Assembly (NCBI RefSeq): GCF_000974425.1
Contig: NZ_CP010429.1
Span: 2,542,001 to 2,606,000, forward strand
Direction: 5' to 3'
Origin: Spirosoma radiotolerans
GTDB taxonomy: Bacteria; Bacteroidota; Bacteroidia; Cytophagales; Spirosomataceae
Length of the DNA stretch: 64,000 nucleotides
Shown piece after piece: positions 1-8,021 of this stretch (its first letter is position 1; the number at the start of each line of letters is the position of its first letter). Below the pieces are notes generated by a model, which worked only from the letters and a program-made list of their open reading frames with translations, was not told the DNA's origin and ran no database searches. The translations under genes were made by a program, and so were the position numbers.

Positions 1-587
1 ATGGTTAGTACGACGGCCGTAACTAGAAACACGGTCTGTAGTGTGTCGGTCACAATAATTGTCTTAACCCCCCCTTTGAAGGTGTAAATCCAGATTAAGC
101 CGATAGTGATGAGGACAGAAACCTCAAATGGAACGCCCAGGGGCGTAAACAGGGCAATCTGAAGGACGCCAGCGGCAACATAGAGCCGCACCGCCGAGCC
201 CACCGTGCGGGCCAGCAAAAAAAAGCCCGCTCCGGCTTTATACGACCAGAATCCGAAGCGTTTTTCGAGATACCCGTAAATAGAAATCAGGTTCAGCCGG
301 TAGTAGAGCGGCATCAATACAGAACCAATGACAAAGTAACCGACAATGTAGCCCAGCACCACCTGAAAATACGAGAAACCGATTTTGCCCACGGCACCCG
401 GTACGGATATAAACGTGACGCCCGACAACGACGTACCAATCATGCCAAAAGCAACTAACCACCAGGGCGACTGCCGGTTGGCCGTAAAAAAAGCATTGGT
501 ATCAGCTCCTCGGGCGGTGTAGAACGAAACGGCAATCAGCATCCCGAAATAAGCAATCAGAATGACTAAAGCGAGGGTGGTATTCAT
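1..587 (-). CDS. Sodium:solute symporter (SSS family), 3' part outside window
   Basis: The minus strand from the ATG at 587 is open to the window edge, giving the first 195 residues. They start MNTTLALVILIAYFGMLIAV and form about five hydrophobic helices. The stretch TANRQSPWWLVAFGMIGTSL and the following LSGVTFISVPG match the N-terminal signature of sodium:solute symporters, which use the sodium gradient to take up sugars, amino acids or other organic solutes. The substrate cannot be told from this part. The gene is divergent from clpS, and the 113-bp gap holds promoters for both. The C-terminal half lies beyond position 1, so it is not possible to say whether the gene is intact. Confidence 0.85.
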   Translation of the reverse strand, partial: MNTTLALVILIAYFGMLIAVSFYTARGADTNAFFTANRQSPWWLVAFGMIGTSLSGVTFISVPGAVGKIGFSYFQVVLGYIVGYFVIGSVLMPLYYRLNLISIYGYLEKRFGFWSYKAGAGFFLLARTVGSAVRLYVAAGVLQIALFTPLGVPFEVSVLITIGLIWIYTFKGGVKTIIVTDTLQTVFLVTAVVLT

Positions 588-667
588 AGAGAATCAGGCA
601 ACTTTTTAAGCCAAAATCGGGTTCTTTTAAAGCACGGCACTGGTTTTTAAAAGTGCCCATTTTGCCG

Positions 668-675
668 TAAATTTG
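668..675 (+). promoter_or_regulatory. Bacteroidota -7 element upstream of clpS
   Basis: TAAATTTG fits the Bacteroidota -7 consensus TAnnTTTG exactly and lies 25 bp before the clpS start, which would give a leader of about 20 nt. No clear -33 TTTG is seen at the usual 19-21 bp spacing, so the assignment rests on one element. Confidence 0.4.
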
Positions 676-700
676 CTAAATAAATACCATATTATCTCCT

Positions 701-979
701 ATGCAACCTTTTGAAGAAACCGGTGTGGACGTACTCGACGAAGTTGTTGAAACCGATGTCCATAACCTCGTAGTCTTCAACGACGAAGTCAACACGTTTG
801 AGCATGTCATTGAAACGCTGATTGACGTTTGCGGACATACGGCCGAACAGGCTGAGCAGTGTACGCTGCTTATTCACTATAAAGGCAAATGCTCCGTCAA
901 GAACGGCTCATGGGAAGAACTTGTGCCAATGCGCAACGAAATCTGCCGACGCGGCATCAGCGCGGAGGTGTTGAATTAA
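701..979 (+). CDS. clpS: ATP-dependent Clp protease adaptor ClpS
   Basis: The 92-residue protein is the usual size for ClpS, a cytoplasmic adaptor that binds the N-domain of ClpA or ClpC and delivers N-degron substrates. The core HNLVVFNDEVNTFEHVIETL at about residues 21-40 carries the family's V-x-NDxxxTxxxV pattern. The later segment with AEQAEQCTLLIHYKGKCSVK matches the second half of the fold. The acidic N-terminal tail of about 20 residues is typical. The gene precedes recR on the same strand, but a large palindrome fills the 101-bp gap, so co-transcription is uncertain. Confidence 0.9.
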   Translation: MQPFEETGVDVLDEVVETDVHNLVVFNDEVNTFEHVIETLIDVCGHTAEQAEQCTLLIHYKGKCSVKNGSWEELVPMRNEICRRGISAEVLN

Positions 980-1076
980 AGAGTGAAAGAGCAAATGAGT
1001 GAAAGAGCGCGGGCCGCCGGTGCGAAGCTCATTATTCACTCCTGGGCTCTTTCACTCATTCGCTCTTTCACTCTTT
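978..1076. repeat. Long intergenic palindrome, GAGTGAAAGAGC family, copy 1
   Basis: Arms 978-1008 and 1046-1076 are inverted copies of 31 bp with one mismatch, around a 37-nt loop. Each arm contains two tandem GAGTGAAAGAGC-like units. The right arm ends 4 bp before the recR start codon, so a folded transcript would hide the ribosome-binding region. A related copy lies at 21683-21763. There is no T-tract, so this is not an ordinary terminator. Confidence 0.9.
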
Positions 1077-1080
1077 ATTA

Positions 1081-1692
1081 ATGGAGTATCCATCTAAGCT
1101 TATAGAAGACGCAGTGAACGAGGTGTCGAAGCTGCCAGGAATCGGGAAGAAAACCGCTCTCCGGTTGGTGCTGCACCTGCTCAAACGGGATGAAGAACAG
1201 ACCGAAACGCTGGCCCAGAGTCTGACGGCCATGCGTACCAAGGTTAAGTATTGCCGCAAATGCCATAACCTATCCGACCATGAGTTATGCATGATTTGCG
1301 CCAGTAACAAGCGTGATCAATCCATTATTTGTGTTGTCGAGGACACCCGCGACGTGCTGGCTATCGAGAATACGGCACAGTATAAAGGCCTTTATCATGT
1401 GCTGGGTGGCATTATCTCGCCCGTAGAAGGTATTGGTCCAAGTGATCTGCAAATTGATTCACTCATTGCCCGGTTGCGTGGTGAGGAAGGCGAACAGGTC
1501 CGCGAAATCATTCTGGCCATCAGTCCCACGATGGAAGGAGACACGACGGCGTTTTACCTTCAGAAAAAACTCAAACCATTCAATCTCAAAATCTCGACCA
1601 TTGCTCGCGGCATCCCGATTGGGGGCGACCTCGAATATGCGGATGAAGTCACCCTCGGACGCAGCATCGTAAGCCGTATTGCTTACGATTAA
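1081..1692 (+). CDS. recR: Recombination protein RecR
   Basis: The 203-residue protein has the standard RecR length and order of parts. There is a helix-hairpin-helix [17 protein letters not shown] (about residues 18-34), a four-cysteine zinc finger (C58, C61, C70, C73), and a Toprim domain starting at [15 protein letters not shown]. The C-terminal [20 protein letters not shown] segment is highly conserved. RecR acts with RecO (and RecF) to load RecA at single-strand gaps. Start 1081 gives the conserved N-terminus. The gene follows clpS and is followed by a hairpin at 1715-1779. Confidence 0.95.
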   Translation: MEYPSKLIEDAVNEVSKLPGIGKKTALRLVLHLLKRDEEQTETLAQSLTAMRTKVKYCRKCHNLSDHELCMICASNKRDQSIICVVEDTRDVLAIENTAQYKGLYHVLGGIISPVEGIGPSDLQIDSLIARLRGEEGEQVREIILAISPTMEGDTTAFYLQKKLKPFNLKISTIARGIPIGGDLEYADEVTLGRSIVSRIAYD

Positions 1693-1714
1693 TGGTTGAT
1701 GAAATGAAGTAGAT

Positions 1715-1779
1715 GGTCCGGCGTTTTGACCGGGTTGCTGGATTAATTTTAGGCCGCGACCAGCCCGAAACGCCGGACC
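1715..1779. terminator. Hairpin between recR and the superoxide dismutase gene
   Basis: GGTCCGGCGTTT (1715-1726) and AAACGCCGGACC (1768-1779) form a perfect 12-bp stem. The interior CGGGTTGCTGG/CCAGCCCG segments can extend the pairing. There is no U-run on either strand, so it may be another dispersed palindrome or a processing site rather than an intrinsic terminator. Confidence 0.6.
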
Positions 1780-1919
1780 GTTCGATTTCGGATACAAAAA
1801 TCTCCTTTCTTTGCGTCTCTGACCTTTGGTTTATTGAACATTCGCCTATCTGGGCTGTTCAGTTTAAGGACCAGTATGGTCTCAGACGCTTTTTTGTTTT
1901 CCCAAAAACCAACATTCGC

Positions 1920-2615
1920 ATGAATCGCTCCGAGTTTTTGAAACTAGCCTTCGGTGCCTCCGCCGGTTTAGTTGCCTTCCGCTCATTAGGATTTGCACCA
2001 GCTCAGGCCGAAGGGCCGTTCAAACTGGCTCCGTTGCCTTATGACGCAGGTGCGCTTGAACCACACATCGACAAGATGACCATGGAAATTCACCACGATA
2101 AACACCACAAAGCGTATGTTGACAACCTCAACAAAGCCGTTGCGGGAACGGATATGGCGAAGATGGATATTGACGCGTTGGTGAAAAGCGTGAGCAGCAC
2201 GACGCCACCGGCCGTTCGAAATAATGCGGGTGGGCATTGGAACCACACCTTCTTCTGGAACATCATGGGTCCGAACGCGGGTGGGGCGCCAAAGGGTGCT
2301 CTGGCCGAGGCCATTAACAAAAAATACACGTCGTTCGATAATTTCAAAACCGAATGGGGCAAAGCAGCAACCGGCCGCTTCGGCTCTGGTTGGGTGTGGT
2401 TGATCAAGAATGGCAATGACGTTGAAATCGTTTCGACGCCAAACCAGGACAACCCACTGATGGCACTGGCCGAGAAGAAAGGAACCCCTGTACTAGGCCT
2501 CGATGTCTGGGAACACGCCTATTACCTGAAATACCAGAACCGGCGCCCGGAATACGTTACTGCCTTTTGGAATGTAGTCGATTGGAATAAAGTCGGCAAG
2601 CATTTCGGGGCGTAA
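1920..2615 (+). CDS. Fe/Mn superoxide dismutase with N-terminal export signal
   Basis: The enzyme converts superoxide to peroxide and oxygen. The ATG at 1920 gives 231 residues: an N-terminal signal of about 30 ([19 protein letters not shown], ending APAQA) followed by a complete SOD. Metal ligands by alignment to E. coli SodA are H58, H109 (GGHWNH), D195 and H199 (LDVWEHAYY). The signal resembles a Tat leader (SEFLK followed by a hydrophobic stretch) but has only one of the two arginines, so Sec, Tat or membrane anchoring are all possible. Periplasmic location is inference. Fe or Mn cannot be decided. The open frame extends upstream to 1713 through the hairpin, but that part has no SOD similarity. 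Confidence 0.88.
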   Translation: MNRSEFLKLAFGASAGLVAFRSLGFAPAQAEGPFKLAPLPYDAGALEPHIDKMTMEIHHDKHHKAYVDNLNKAVAGTDMAKMDIDALVKSVSSTTPPAVRNNAGGHWNHTFFWNIMGPNAGGAPKGALAEAINKKYTSFDNFKTEWGKAATGRFGSGWVWLIKNGNDVEIVSTPNQDNPLMALAEKKGTPVLGLDVWEHAYYLKYQNRRPEYVTAFWNVVDWNKVGKHFGA

Positions 2616-2622
2616 TTTAGTG

Positions 2623-2713
2623 ACCTATGCAGAGACGCAACCCTTTGCGTCTCCTGTGCCGGATGGTTTTGCTGACGCACAGGAGACGCAAAGGGTTGCG
2701 TCTCTGCATAGGT
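2623..2713. repeat. Perfect 37-bp inverted repeat with nested palindromes
   Basis: Arms 2623-2659 and 2677-2713 are perfect reverse complements around a 17-nt spacer. Each arm is itself a hairpin: GAGACGCAA, a 4-nt loop, then TTGCGTCTC. A single strand can therefore fold as one long stem or two short stems, and the duplex could extrude a branched cruciform. It lies just after the SOD stop codon. Similar GAGACGC/GCGTCTC repeats are, from memory, abundant in Bacteroidota and cyanobacterial genomes. No target-site duplication is evident. Confidence 0.95.
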
Positions 2714-2741
2714 ACGCACCGGCAGATTTAACAATCTTTCG

Positions 2742-2749
2742 TACTTTTG
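2742..2749 (+). promoter_or_regulatory. Bacteroidota -7 element before the oxygenase gene
   Basis: TACTTTTG matches TAnnTTTG and lies 17 bp upstream of the ATG at 2767, just outside the palindrome. No convincing -33 box is seen. It argues against the longer reading frame that begins within the palindrome. Confidence 0.4.
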
Positions 2750-2766
2750 TGAAAATTGTTGATGCC

Positions 2767-3723
2767 ATGGCAGGAGAAGAATTATATAACGAAATACCAT
2801 CGCTGGATTTGGCGGATTTTACATCCGGTGATCCCGACCGGAAAGCGAAATTTGTGCAGGATTTAGGCCGGGCGTTTAATCAAATTGGCTTTGTTGCTAT
2901 CCGAAACCATGGGTTGACCACTGAGTTGACAAAGCGGCTTTATGAGTCGGCACAAGCCTTTTTCTCATCGCCTGATTCGCTCAAACAGAAATACGAACAC
3001 CCGGAATTGAACGGACAGCGGGGCTATATCGGGAAGGGGAAAGAAACGGCAAAAGGATTTAAAGTAGCTGATCTGAAAGAGTTTTACCATATCGGTCAGC
3101 CGGAGCCGGAAGGCGATATGCCTGCCAACGTGCTTCCTGAGGAGTTTCCTGAGTTCGGCGAAGCGACCGTGGTTGCCTATCGTACACTCGAAAACGCAGG
3201 CAAGCAACTCCTGCGGGCGATTGCCCTTTATCTGGAACTCCCCGAGACGTATTTCGATGATAAAGTAAGAAATGGCGATAGTATTCTGCGGGCCTTACAC
3301 TACTTTCCACTTGACCCTGACTCAACGCCTGACGGCGCCGTACGGGCCGCTCCTCATGGCGATATTAATCTGATAACGTTATTGATGGGCGCATCGGCCG
3401 ATGGGCTGGAGGTACTCCGGCGCGACGGAAAGTGGATCGGTATTACGGCCCTGCCCGACCAAGTTGTTGTGAATGTTGGTGATATGCTCGACCGGCTCAC
3501 CAACCATAAGTTAAAATCGACGATTCACCAGGTAGTGAACCCGCCCCGGGAGAAAATGAATCAGTCGCGGTATTCGATTCCGTTTTTTATGCATCCGCGC
3601 GCTGAGATGGACCTAACCAGCCTGGACAGTTGCATTGATGCCCAACATCCGAAGATATACGTGGATATGACGGCTGGCGAATTTTTGAATGAACGGTTAA
3701 TTGAGCTTGGTCTCAAAAAGTAG
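2767..3723 (+). CDS. Isopenicillin N synthase-like non-heme Fe(II) oxygenase
   Basis: The 318-residue protein combines a DIOX_N domain (NEIPSLDLADF, then FVAIRNHGL) with a 2OG-Fe(II) oxygenase core. Iron ligands are H197 and D199 (APHGDINLITLL) and H254 (STIHQVVNPP); the RYS motif at 268-270 would bind 2-oxoglutarate. Family members hydroxylate, desaturate or cyclise small molecules; the substrate here is unknown. The frame is open from 2620, but those 49 extra codons are translated palindrome. Start 2767 has a -7 promoter element just upstream. The next gene, chrA, is separated by a hairpin. Confidence 0.85.
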   Translation: MAGEELYNEIPSLDLADFTSGDPDRKAKFVQDLGRAFNQIGFVAIRNHGLTTELTKRLYESAQAFFSSPDSLKQKYEHPELNGQRGYIGKGKETAKGFKVADLKEFYHIGQPEPEGDMPANVLPEEFPEFGEATVVAYRTLENAGKQLLRAIALYLELPETYFDDKVRNGDSILRALHYFPLDPDSTPDGAVRAAPHGDINLITLLMGASADGLEVLRRDGKWIGITALPDQVVVNVGDMLDRLTNHKLKSTIHQVVNPPREKMNQSRYSIPFFMHPRAEMDLTSLDSCIDAQHPKIYVDMTAGEFLNERLIELGLKK

Positions 3724-3736
3724 CTATCTTCATGGT

Positions 3737-3789
3737 GAGGATTGATGGGCCTGCTCATCCACAAGATTGTGTACGACCAATCAATCCTC
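3737..3789. terminator. Hairpin between oxygenase and chromate transporter genes
   Basis: GAGGATTGAT (3737-3746) pairs perfectly with ATCAATCCTC (3780-3789), with further partial pairing inside. It sits 14 bp after the oxygenase stop and ends 18 bp before the chrA start. No U-tract follows, so termination is only possible. Confidence 0.45.
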
Positions 3790-3806
3790 GCAGATAATCG
3801 CCACCT

Positions 3807-5009
3807 ATGCTGCCTTACCTGTCTACTGTTCAGCCCGTTCGCCGAATCCGCATTTTCATCTTTCTGAAAGATGTGCTGATTTTGGCGCTAACGACGTTTG
3901 GCGGACCACAGGTTCACCTGGCCATGTTCTATGAGCGGCTCGTGCTCAAGCGACGCTACCTGACCGAAGAGGAGCTACTGGAGCTGAATGCGCTGGGGCA
4001 AGTATTGCCGGGGCCAACCTCTACCCAGACAATTACGGCTATCGGGTTCAAAATTGGTGGACCCAACCTTGCCTATCTGACACTACTGATTTGGGTCTTG
4101 CCCGCCGTAAGCATCATGACGGCCGCCGGAATGGGTATCTATTATCTGGAACAGCAAAAATTGTCCCTCCAGTTTGTCCGCTTCATTCAACCAATGGCTG
4201 TTGGGTTTATGGTGGTCGCTGGCTACCGAATCGGGCAAAAAGTTATCAAGAACAAAATTAGCCTGGCATTAGCCCTTGTCGCTGCGGTGGTGGCTTACGT
4301 ATTCCGGTCGCCGGTTATGACACCGATTGTGCTCCTGGTTGGTGGGCTGACAACCGCCCTGACGTATCAGCAACAGGAGCGAATGACGAAAAAGCCCCTG
4401 CATGTGCAGTGGGCTAATTTTTTTCTGTGGTTTGGGGTGTTCATTGGCGCTGCCACATTGGGGGCCTATACGCAGTTGCTACCCGTTCGGTTGTTCGAGA
4501 ACTTCTACCGGAACGGTAGTTTCGTTTTTGGCGGGGGGCAGGTGCTGACGCCCATGCTCTATAATGAGTTTGTTGCTTTCAAACACTACCTGACTCGGGA
4601 GGAGTTTTTGTCGGGACTTGGGTTGGTGCAGGCAGTGCCAGGACCCGTTTTCGCCTTTGCTTCTTACATTGGTGCCTTGTCCATGCGTGACGCTGGTCTG
4701 AGCGGCCAGTTTTGGGGAAGCTTCATTTCTACCGCTGGCATTTTCCTGCCCGGCACATTTCTTATCTTCTTTGTTTACCGCTTTTGGGAGCAGTTAAAGC
4801 GCTACCGCGTCGTGCGGGCGTCGCTGGAGGGCATCAATGCGGCCAGCACCGGCCTTACGGCAGCGGCTGCCATCGCTCTTTTCGAACCCATGGCTCCCTA
4901 CTGGCCATCAGTGGTGGTGGTGGTCCTAACGATTGGGGTTCTCTTATACACCAAAATTCCGCCTTATGTACTGATCTTTATTGGCTTGGTTGCCGGGGTT
5001 ATACTATAG
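3807..5009 (+). CDS. chrA: Chromate efflux transporter (ChrA, CHR family)
   Basis: The 400-residue inner-membrane protein is made of two homologous halves, as in long-chain CHR proteins. The first half has TTFGGPQVHLAMFYERLV and GQVLPGPTSTQT; the second repeats this as FVFGGGQVLTPMLY and GLVQAVPGPVFAF. These GG and PGP motifs are the family signature. The family exports chromate in exchange for, or coupled to, ion gradients; some members have other anion substrates. About ten hydrophobic helices can be seen. No chrB-like regulator lies nearby. FKBP follows 43 bp downstream on the same strand. Confidence 0.88.
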   Translation: MLPYLSTVQPVRRIRIFIFLKDVLILALTTFGGPQVHLAMFYERLVLKRRYLTEEELLELNALGQVLPGPTSTQTITAIGFKIGGPNLAYLTLLIWVLPAVSIMTAAGMGIYYLEQQKLSLQFVRFIQPMAVGFMVVAGYRIGQKVIKNKISLALALVAAVVAYVFRSPVMTPIVLLVGGLTTALTYQQQERMTKKPLHVQWANFFLWFGVFIGAATLGAYTQLLPVRLFENFYRNGSFVFGGGQVLTPMLYNEFVAFKHYLTREEFLSGLGLVQAVPGPVFAFASYIGALSMRDAGLSGQFWGSFISTAGIFLPGTFLIFFVYRFWEQLKRYRVVRASLEGINAASTGLTAAAAIALFEPMAPYWPSVVVVVLTIGVLLYTKIPPYVLIFIGLVAGVIL

Positions 5010-5052
5010 AAAAGCTACACATGCCTGTTGCGCGGGCAGCTAAACACAGTTT

Positions 5053-5526
5053 ATGAAGAAATTCACATTTGCCCTGTTTTTCTGGGCGCTCGTTGCTGGC
5101 GGTTGTCAACAAGCCGACCAGCCCTGCACGGAGACAGTCGTATCAACGAAAGCACCGCAGGAGGAGACCGCTTCGCTGAAACAATATATCGAAACCAATC
5201 ACATACCTGCCAAAGCCGATGACCGTGGGTTTTATTATACCATCGAGTCACCCGGTTCGGGAAATAAACCAACGGCCTGCTCCAACGTGACCGTTAACTA
5301 CAGTGGTAAACTCACAAACGGAAAAACCTTCGACAGTGCTTCGGGCATCAGCTTTAACTTAAGCCAGCTCATCATTGGCTGGCAGGAAGGCATTCCTTTA
5401 CTTGCCCCTGGTGGTAGCATTACACTTTACCTTCCGCCAAGTCTGGCCTACGGTTCGCAGGAGCAGGGGGAAATTCCGGCAAATTCAATCCTGGTTTTCA
5501 AGATTGACCTCGTTAAGGTCAACTAA
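5053..5526 (+). CDS. FKBP-type peptidyl-prolyl isomerase lipoprotein
   Basis: The 157-residue protein catalyses cis-trans isomerisation of X-Pro bonds, presumably in the cell envelope. A short signal peptide ends at C18 in the sequence LVAGGC, a fair lipobox. The FKBP domain covers residues 75-157: VTVNYSGKLTNGKTFDS, GWQEGIPLLAPGG and PPSLAYGSQ are hallmark segments. The stop codon lies only 4 bp from the stop of the convergent helicase gene, so there is no room for a terminator and the two transcripts probably overlap at their 3' ends. Confidence 0.88.
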   Translation: MKKFTFALFFWALVAGGCQQADQPCTETVVSTKAPQEETASLKQYIETNHIPAKADDRGFYYTIESPGSGNKPTACSNVTVNYSGKLTNGKTFDSASGISFNLSQLIIGWQEGIPLLAPGGSITLYLPPSLAYGSQEQGEIPANSILVFKIDLVKVN

Positions 5527-5530
5527 AGTG

Positions 5531-7429
5531 TTACATCCATTCCCAGGCACTCTGATAGGCATGGAGGTGTTCAGCATAGGTGATGAAATCTGCATAGAAC
5601 GGAAGCCCCGACAAGGTGGCACTGTCGCCAATGACCACCAGTTTCTTGCGGGCGCGGGTCATGGCTACGTTCATCCGGCGAATATCCGAGAGAAAGCCAA
5701 TCTCGCCCTGGTCGTTGCTTCTGGTCATGGAGATATAGACAATATCCCGCTCCTGTCCCTGAAAACTGTCGATGGTATTGACGGCTATTTTAGGGCGATA
5801 TGGCTCCAGCTCAGGAGCATGCAGGAGTTGTTCATTCAGCAGATTCAGCTGTTGCTTGTAGGGCGAAATAATTGCAATGCTCGGGAAAGTTTCCGGAGTA
5901 TAATAAGGTTCCAGTTCACTTACCACATGCGTAAGGTGTTTCATCAGAAAAGCAGCCTCATCCGGATTGGTTGAACTTGTACCTTCCAGCTTTTCCTCAA
6001 ATCCACAACCTGCCGTATCGATGAACACTAAAGCACCATCGCCCGGGAATAATGAATGGGTTGCCACGGATGCATGCGCCCGCAACTGACTGCCGTAAAA
6101 CACCTGCGATGAATACCCCATGATGTGCTCGTGCATGCGGTATTGCTCTTCCAGCAACGTGACGGCTTCGGGGTGTAAGGCCACGCACTTTTCCAGCAAC
6201 GTCGTGCTTAACCCTTTACGGGCAGCTTCGCTCGATTTAATGGTGGGTGACAGTTGACAATGATCACCGGCCAGTACCAGTTTCTGCGCTTTCAGAATGG
6301 GTATCCAGCAAGCCGGTTCCAGCGCCTGGCCAGCTTCGTCAATGACAACCGTATGAAACTTGAGATTACGAATCATGTACTGATTTGAACCGACCAGCGT
6401 CGCCGTAATAACCTGCGCTTTGGCAATCAGATCATCGACAATATACTGCTCGGTATTACCAACGTCTTTCATAATCCGGTGAGCCTCATCAAATAAGGCT
6501 TTCCGCTGGTCGCGCTCGGCTTTGCCAAAACTGCGCTTGTATTTATGCGCCATGTTCTTGAACTCATTGGCCTGCTTTTTGAGCTTTTTAGCCTCTTTCA
6601 TCAGGCTATGTTCCGCCATTTTATGATCCAGTGTGAGCGCCATCAACCGATCCGATATGCGGGCCGGATTTCCCACCCGAAGTACGTTCAAGCCTTCTTC
6701 GTGTAACTTTTCACTCAACAGATCGACCGCCGTGTTGCTGGGGGCCACGACCAGGATTTTTTGATGATCCTGTTTATTCAGGGCTTTGATGGCCTGAACC
6801 AGGGTGGTCGTTTTACCCGTACCGGGAGGACCGTGAACAATCGCCAACTCATTAGCCGACAGTATTTTTTCAACCGCCCTCAACTGGCTGTTATTGAGTT
6901 TTGGGATGGATGGTTTTGGAACGTCGGGATGGAACGTAGGGGAGGACTGGCCAATTAGAATAGACACCAGGCGATTTTTGGCGTCCTGACTCAGCGTGTT
7001 GGCTGTTTTAAGAGCCTCCTCCATCTCGTCGTAACTCTTATCGTCGAAGAGCATTTCGACGCCCAGCTTACCATCGCGCGACCAGTCAGGTAATTCGTCA
7101 GTCAGTATGGTGATCTTAAGTCGATTGCCGCTTTGGTACGCGATGGTTCCCTCCACCCGATCTGTTTTGGGATCGTGGTTACTGAAAAAGAGGGCGGGCA
7201 TACCCGTTCGTAACTGATGCGACAAATCCTGATGCGTCGTACGTTCTACTTCGACTGTTACATAATCGCCCCGGCTCATTTCTGAACTTCTAATGGCGAT
7301 GGGATACCAGGTTAGGCCATTGGCTCTGCGTTCGGCTATAGAGGTGGTTTCGGTAAGTCTACGGTACTGATTACGGTCTTCATCTCGTTCTGCTTTTAGT
7401 AAGTCGAGCAGGTGTTTAAAATAATCCAT
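5531..7429 (-). CDS. Superfamily 1 (Upf1/IGHMBP2-like) DNA/RNA helicase
   Basis: The 632-residue protein has the SF1B helicase arrangement: Walker A GPPGTGKTT near residue 200, motif II DEAGQALEP, a glutamine motif (LNNSQLRAV) before motif I, QYRMHEHIM, QGQERDIVYISMTRS (motif V) and MNVAMTRARKKLVVIGD (motif VI). An N-terminal beta-rich region of about 150 residues precedes motif I, and a helical basic insert follows motif Ia. It should unwind nucleic acid 5' to 3' using ATP; its cellular role is unknown. A TTG codon two positions upstream (7435) could also be read, but MDYFKHLLDLLK looks like the real N-terminus. A -7 element ends 4 bp before the ATG. Confidence 0.88.
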   Translation of the reverse strand: MDYFKHLLDLLKAERDEDRNQYRRLTETTSIAERRANGLTWYPIAIRSSEMSRGDYVTVEVERTTHQDLSHQLRTGMPALFFSNHDPKTDRVEGTIAYQSGNRLKITILTDELPDWSRDGKLGVEMLFDDKSYDEMEEALKTANTLSQDAKNRLVSILIGQSSPTFHPDVPKPSIPKLNNSQLRAVEKILSANELAIVHGPPGTGKTTTLVQAIKALNKQDHQKILVVAPSNTAVDLLSEKLHEEGLNVLRVGNPARISDRLMALTLDHKMAEHSLMKEAKKLKKQANEFKNMAHKYKRSFGKAERDQRKALFDEAHRIMKDVGNTEQYIVDDLIAKAQVITATLVGSNQYMIRNLKFHTVVIDEAGQALEPACWIPILKAQKLVLAGDHCQLSPTIKSSEAARKGLSTTLLEKCVALHPEAVTLLEEQYRMHEHIMGYSSQVFYGSQLRAHASVATHSLFPGDGALVFIDTAGCGFEEKLEGTSSTNPDEAAFLMKHLTHVVSELEPYYTPETFPSIAIISPYKQQLNLLNEQLLHAPELEPYRPKIAVNTIDSFQGQERDIVYISMTRSNDQGEIGFLSDIRRMNVAMTRARKKLVVIGDSATLSGLPFYADFITYAEHLHAYQSAWEWM

Positions 7430-7432
7430 GCA

Positions 7433-7440
7433 CAAAGGTA
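7433..7440 (-). promoter_or_regulatory. -7 element directly before the helicase start
   Basis: On the minus strand TACCTTTG is an exact match to TAnnTTTG and ends 3-4 bp before the ATG at 7429. If it is used, the transcript would be leaderless or nearly so. No clear -33 box is seen. Confidence 0.4.
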
Positions 7441-7616
7441 GCCAATTAGTCAGGCGTCCTGAAGCGAAAAATAGACAACAAATCCACCCTATTGGGCTTG
7501 TTTACCCTGAGGCTCAGGTGGCTATCAAAATTAAAGAAGCATTAAATAAGTACATATACTCATGTATTTACTGGCGGGATAAGTAATTTTAGAGAACAAC
7601 CTAAATCTCTCACCTA

Positions 7617-7883
7617 ATGCTTATCCTATTAGAAATCATTGATGTCAATAATCAGAAAAGATGTTTTTCCTGGTGGTTTGCCAGATTGGAACTTGCTTTC
7701 GACGTTATGAATGCCATTCAATCGACGGGTGCCAGACTTATCAGCGCTGAACTGATCGATGACGATCAGCGAATTCAATTGCCCATTCAGGCTTTTGATG
7801 GCGATGACATACCTTATTCAACGAAAATTCAGCAGTTGGAGCGCGAATGGCAGCAGCTTTTGAGTCTGTCCATCAACGAATAA
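7617..7883 (+). CDS. Small hypothetical protein (88 aa)
   Basis: I do not recognise this protein. It begins MLILLEIIDVNNQKRCFSWW and ends in a helical segment rich in Gln and Glu (STKIQQLEREWQQLL). The phrase GARLISAELIDDDQRIQLPI looks like two beta strands, suggesting a small alpha/beta fold. There is no signal peptide or membrane helix. It stands alone, divergent from the helicase gene across 187 bp and convergent with the acyl-CoA synthetase. Balanced composition and an isolated position on an otherwise empty strand support it as a real gene. Confidence 0.6.
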   Translation: MLILLEIIDVNNQKRCFSWWFARLELAFDVMNAIQSTGARLISAELIDDDQRIQLPIQAFDGDDIPYSTKIQQLEREWQQLLSLSINE

Positions 7884-8021
7884 ACAGGTATTTGGTGTTA
7901 GCAATTAGGCGGGATTGTCATGCAATCAGTTAATCGATACACTTTATTTCATAGAGTAGGCCCGTATACCAATCGGATACATTAGCCTATTTCATGACAA
8001 GTAGCTAACTAGTCAGCCTGC

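Noticed and set aside
978-1076. The recR-proximal palindrome as a CRISPR or tRNA-like structure
   Set aside because: There are only two arms with no spacer periodicity, no tRNA features and no cas genes.
2620-2766. 49-codon N-terminal extension of the oxygenase
   Set aside because: It is a translation of the 37-bp inverted repeat; a -7 promoter box lies downstream of it.
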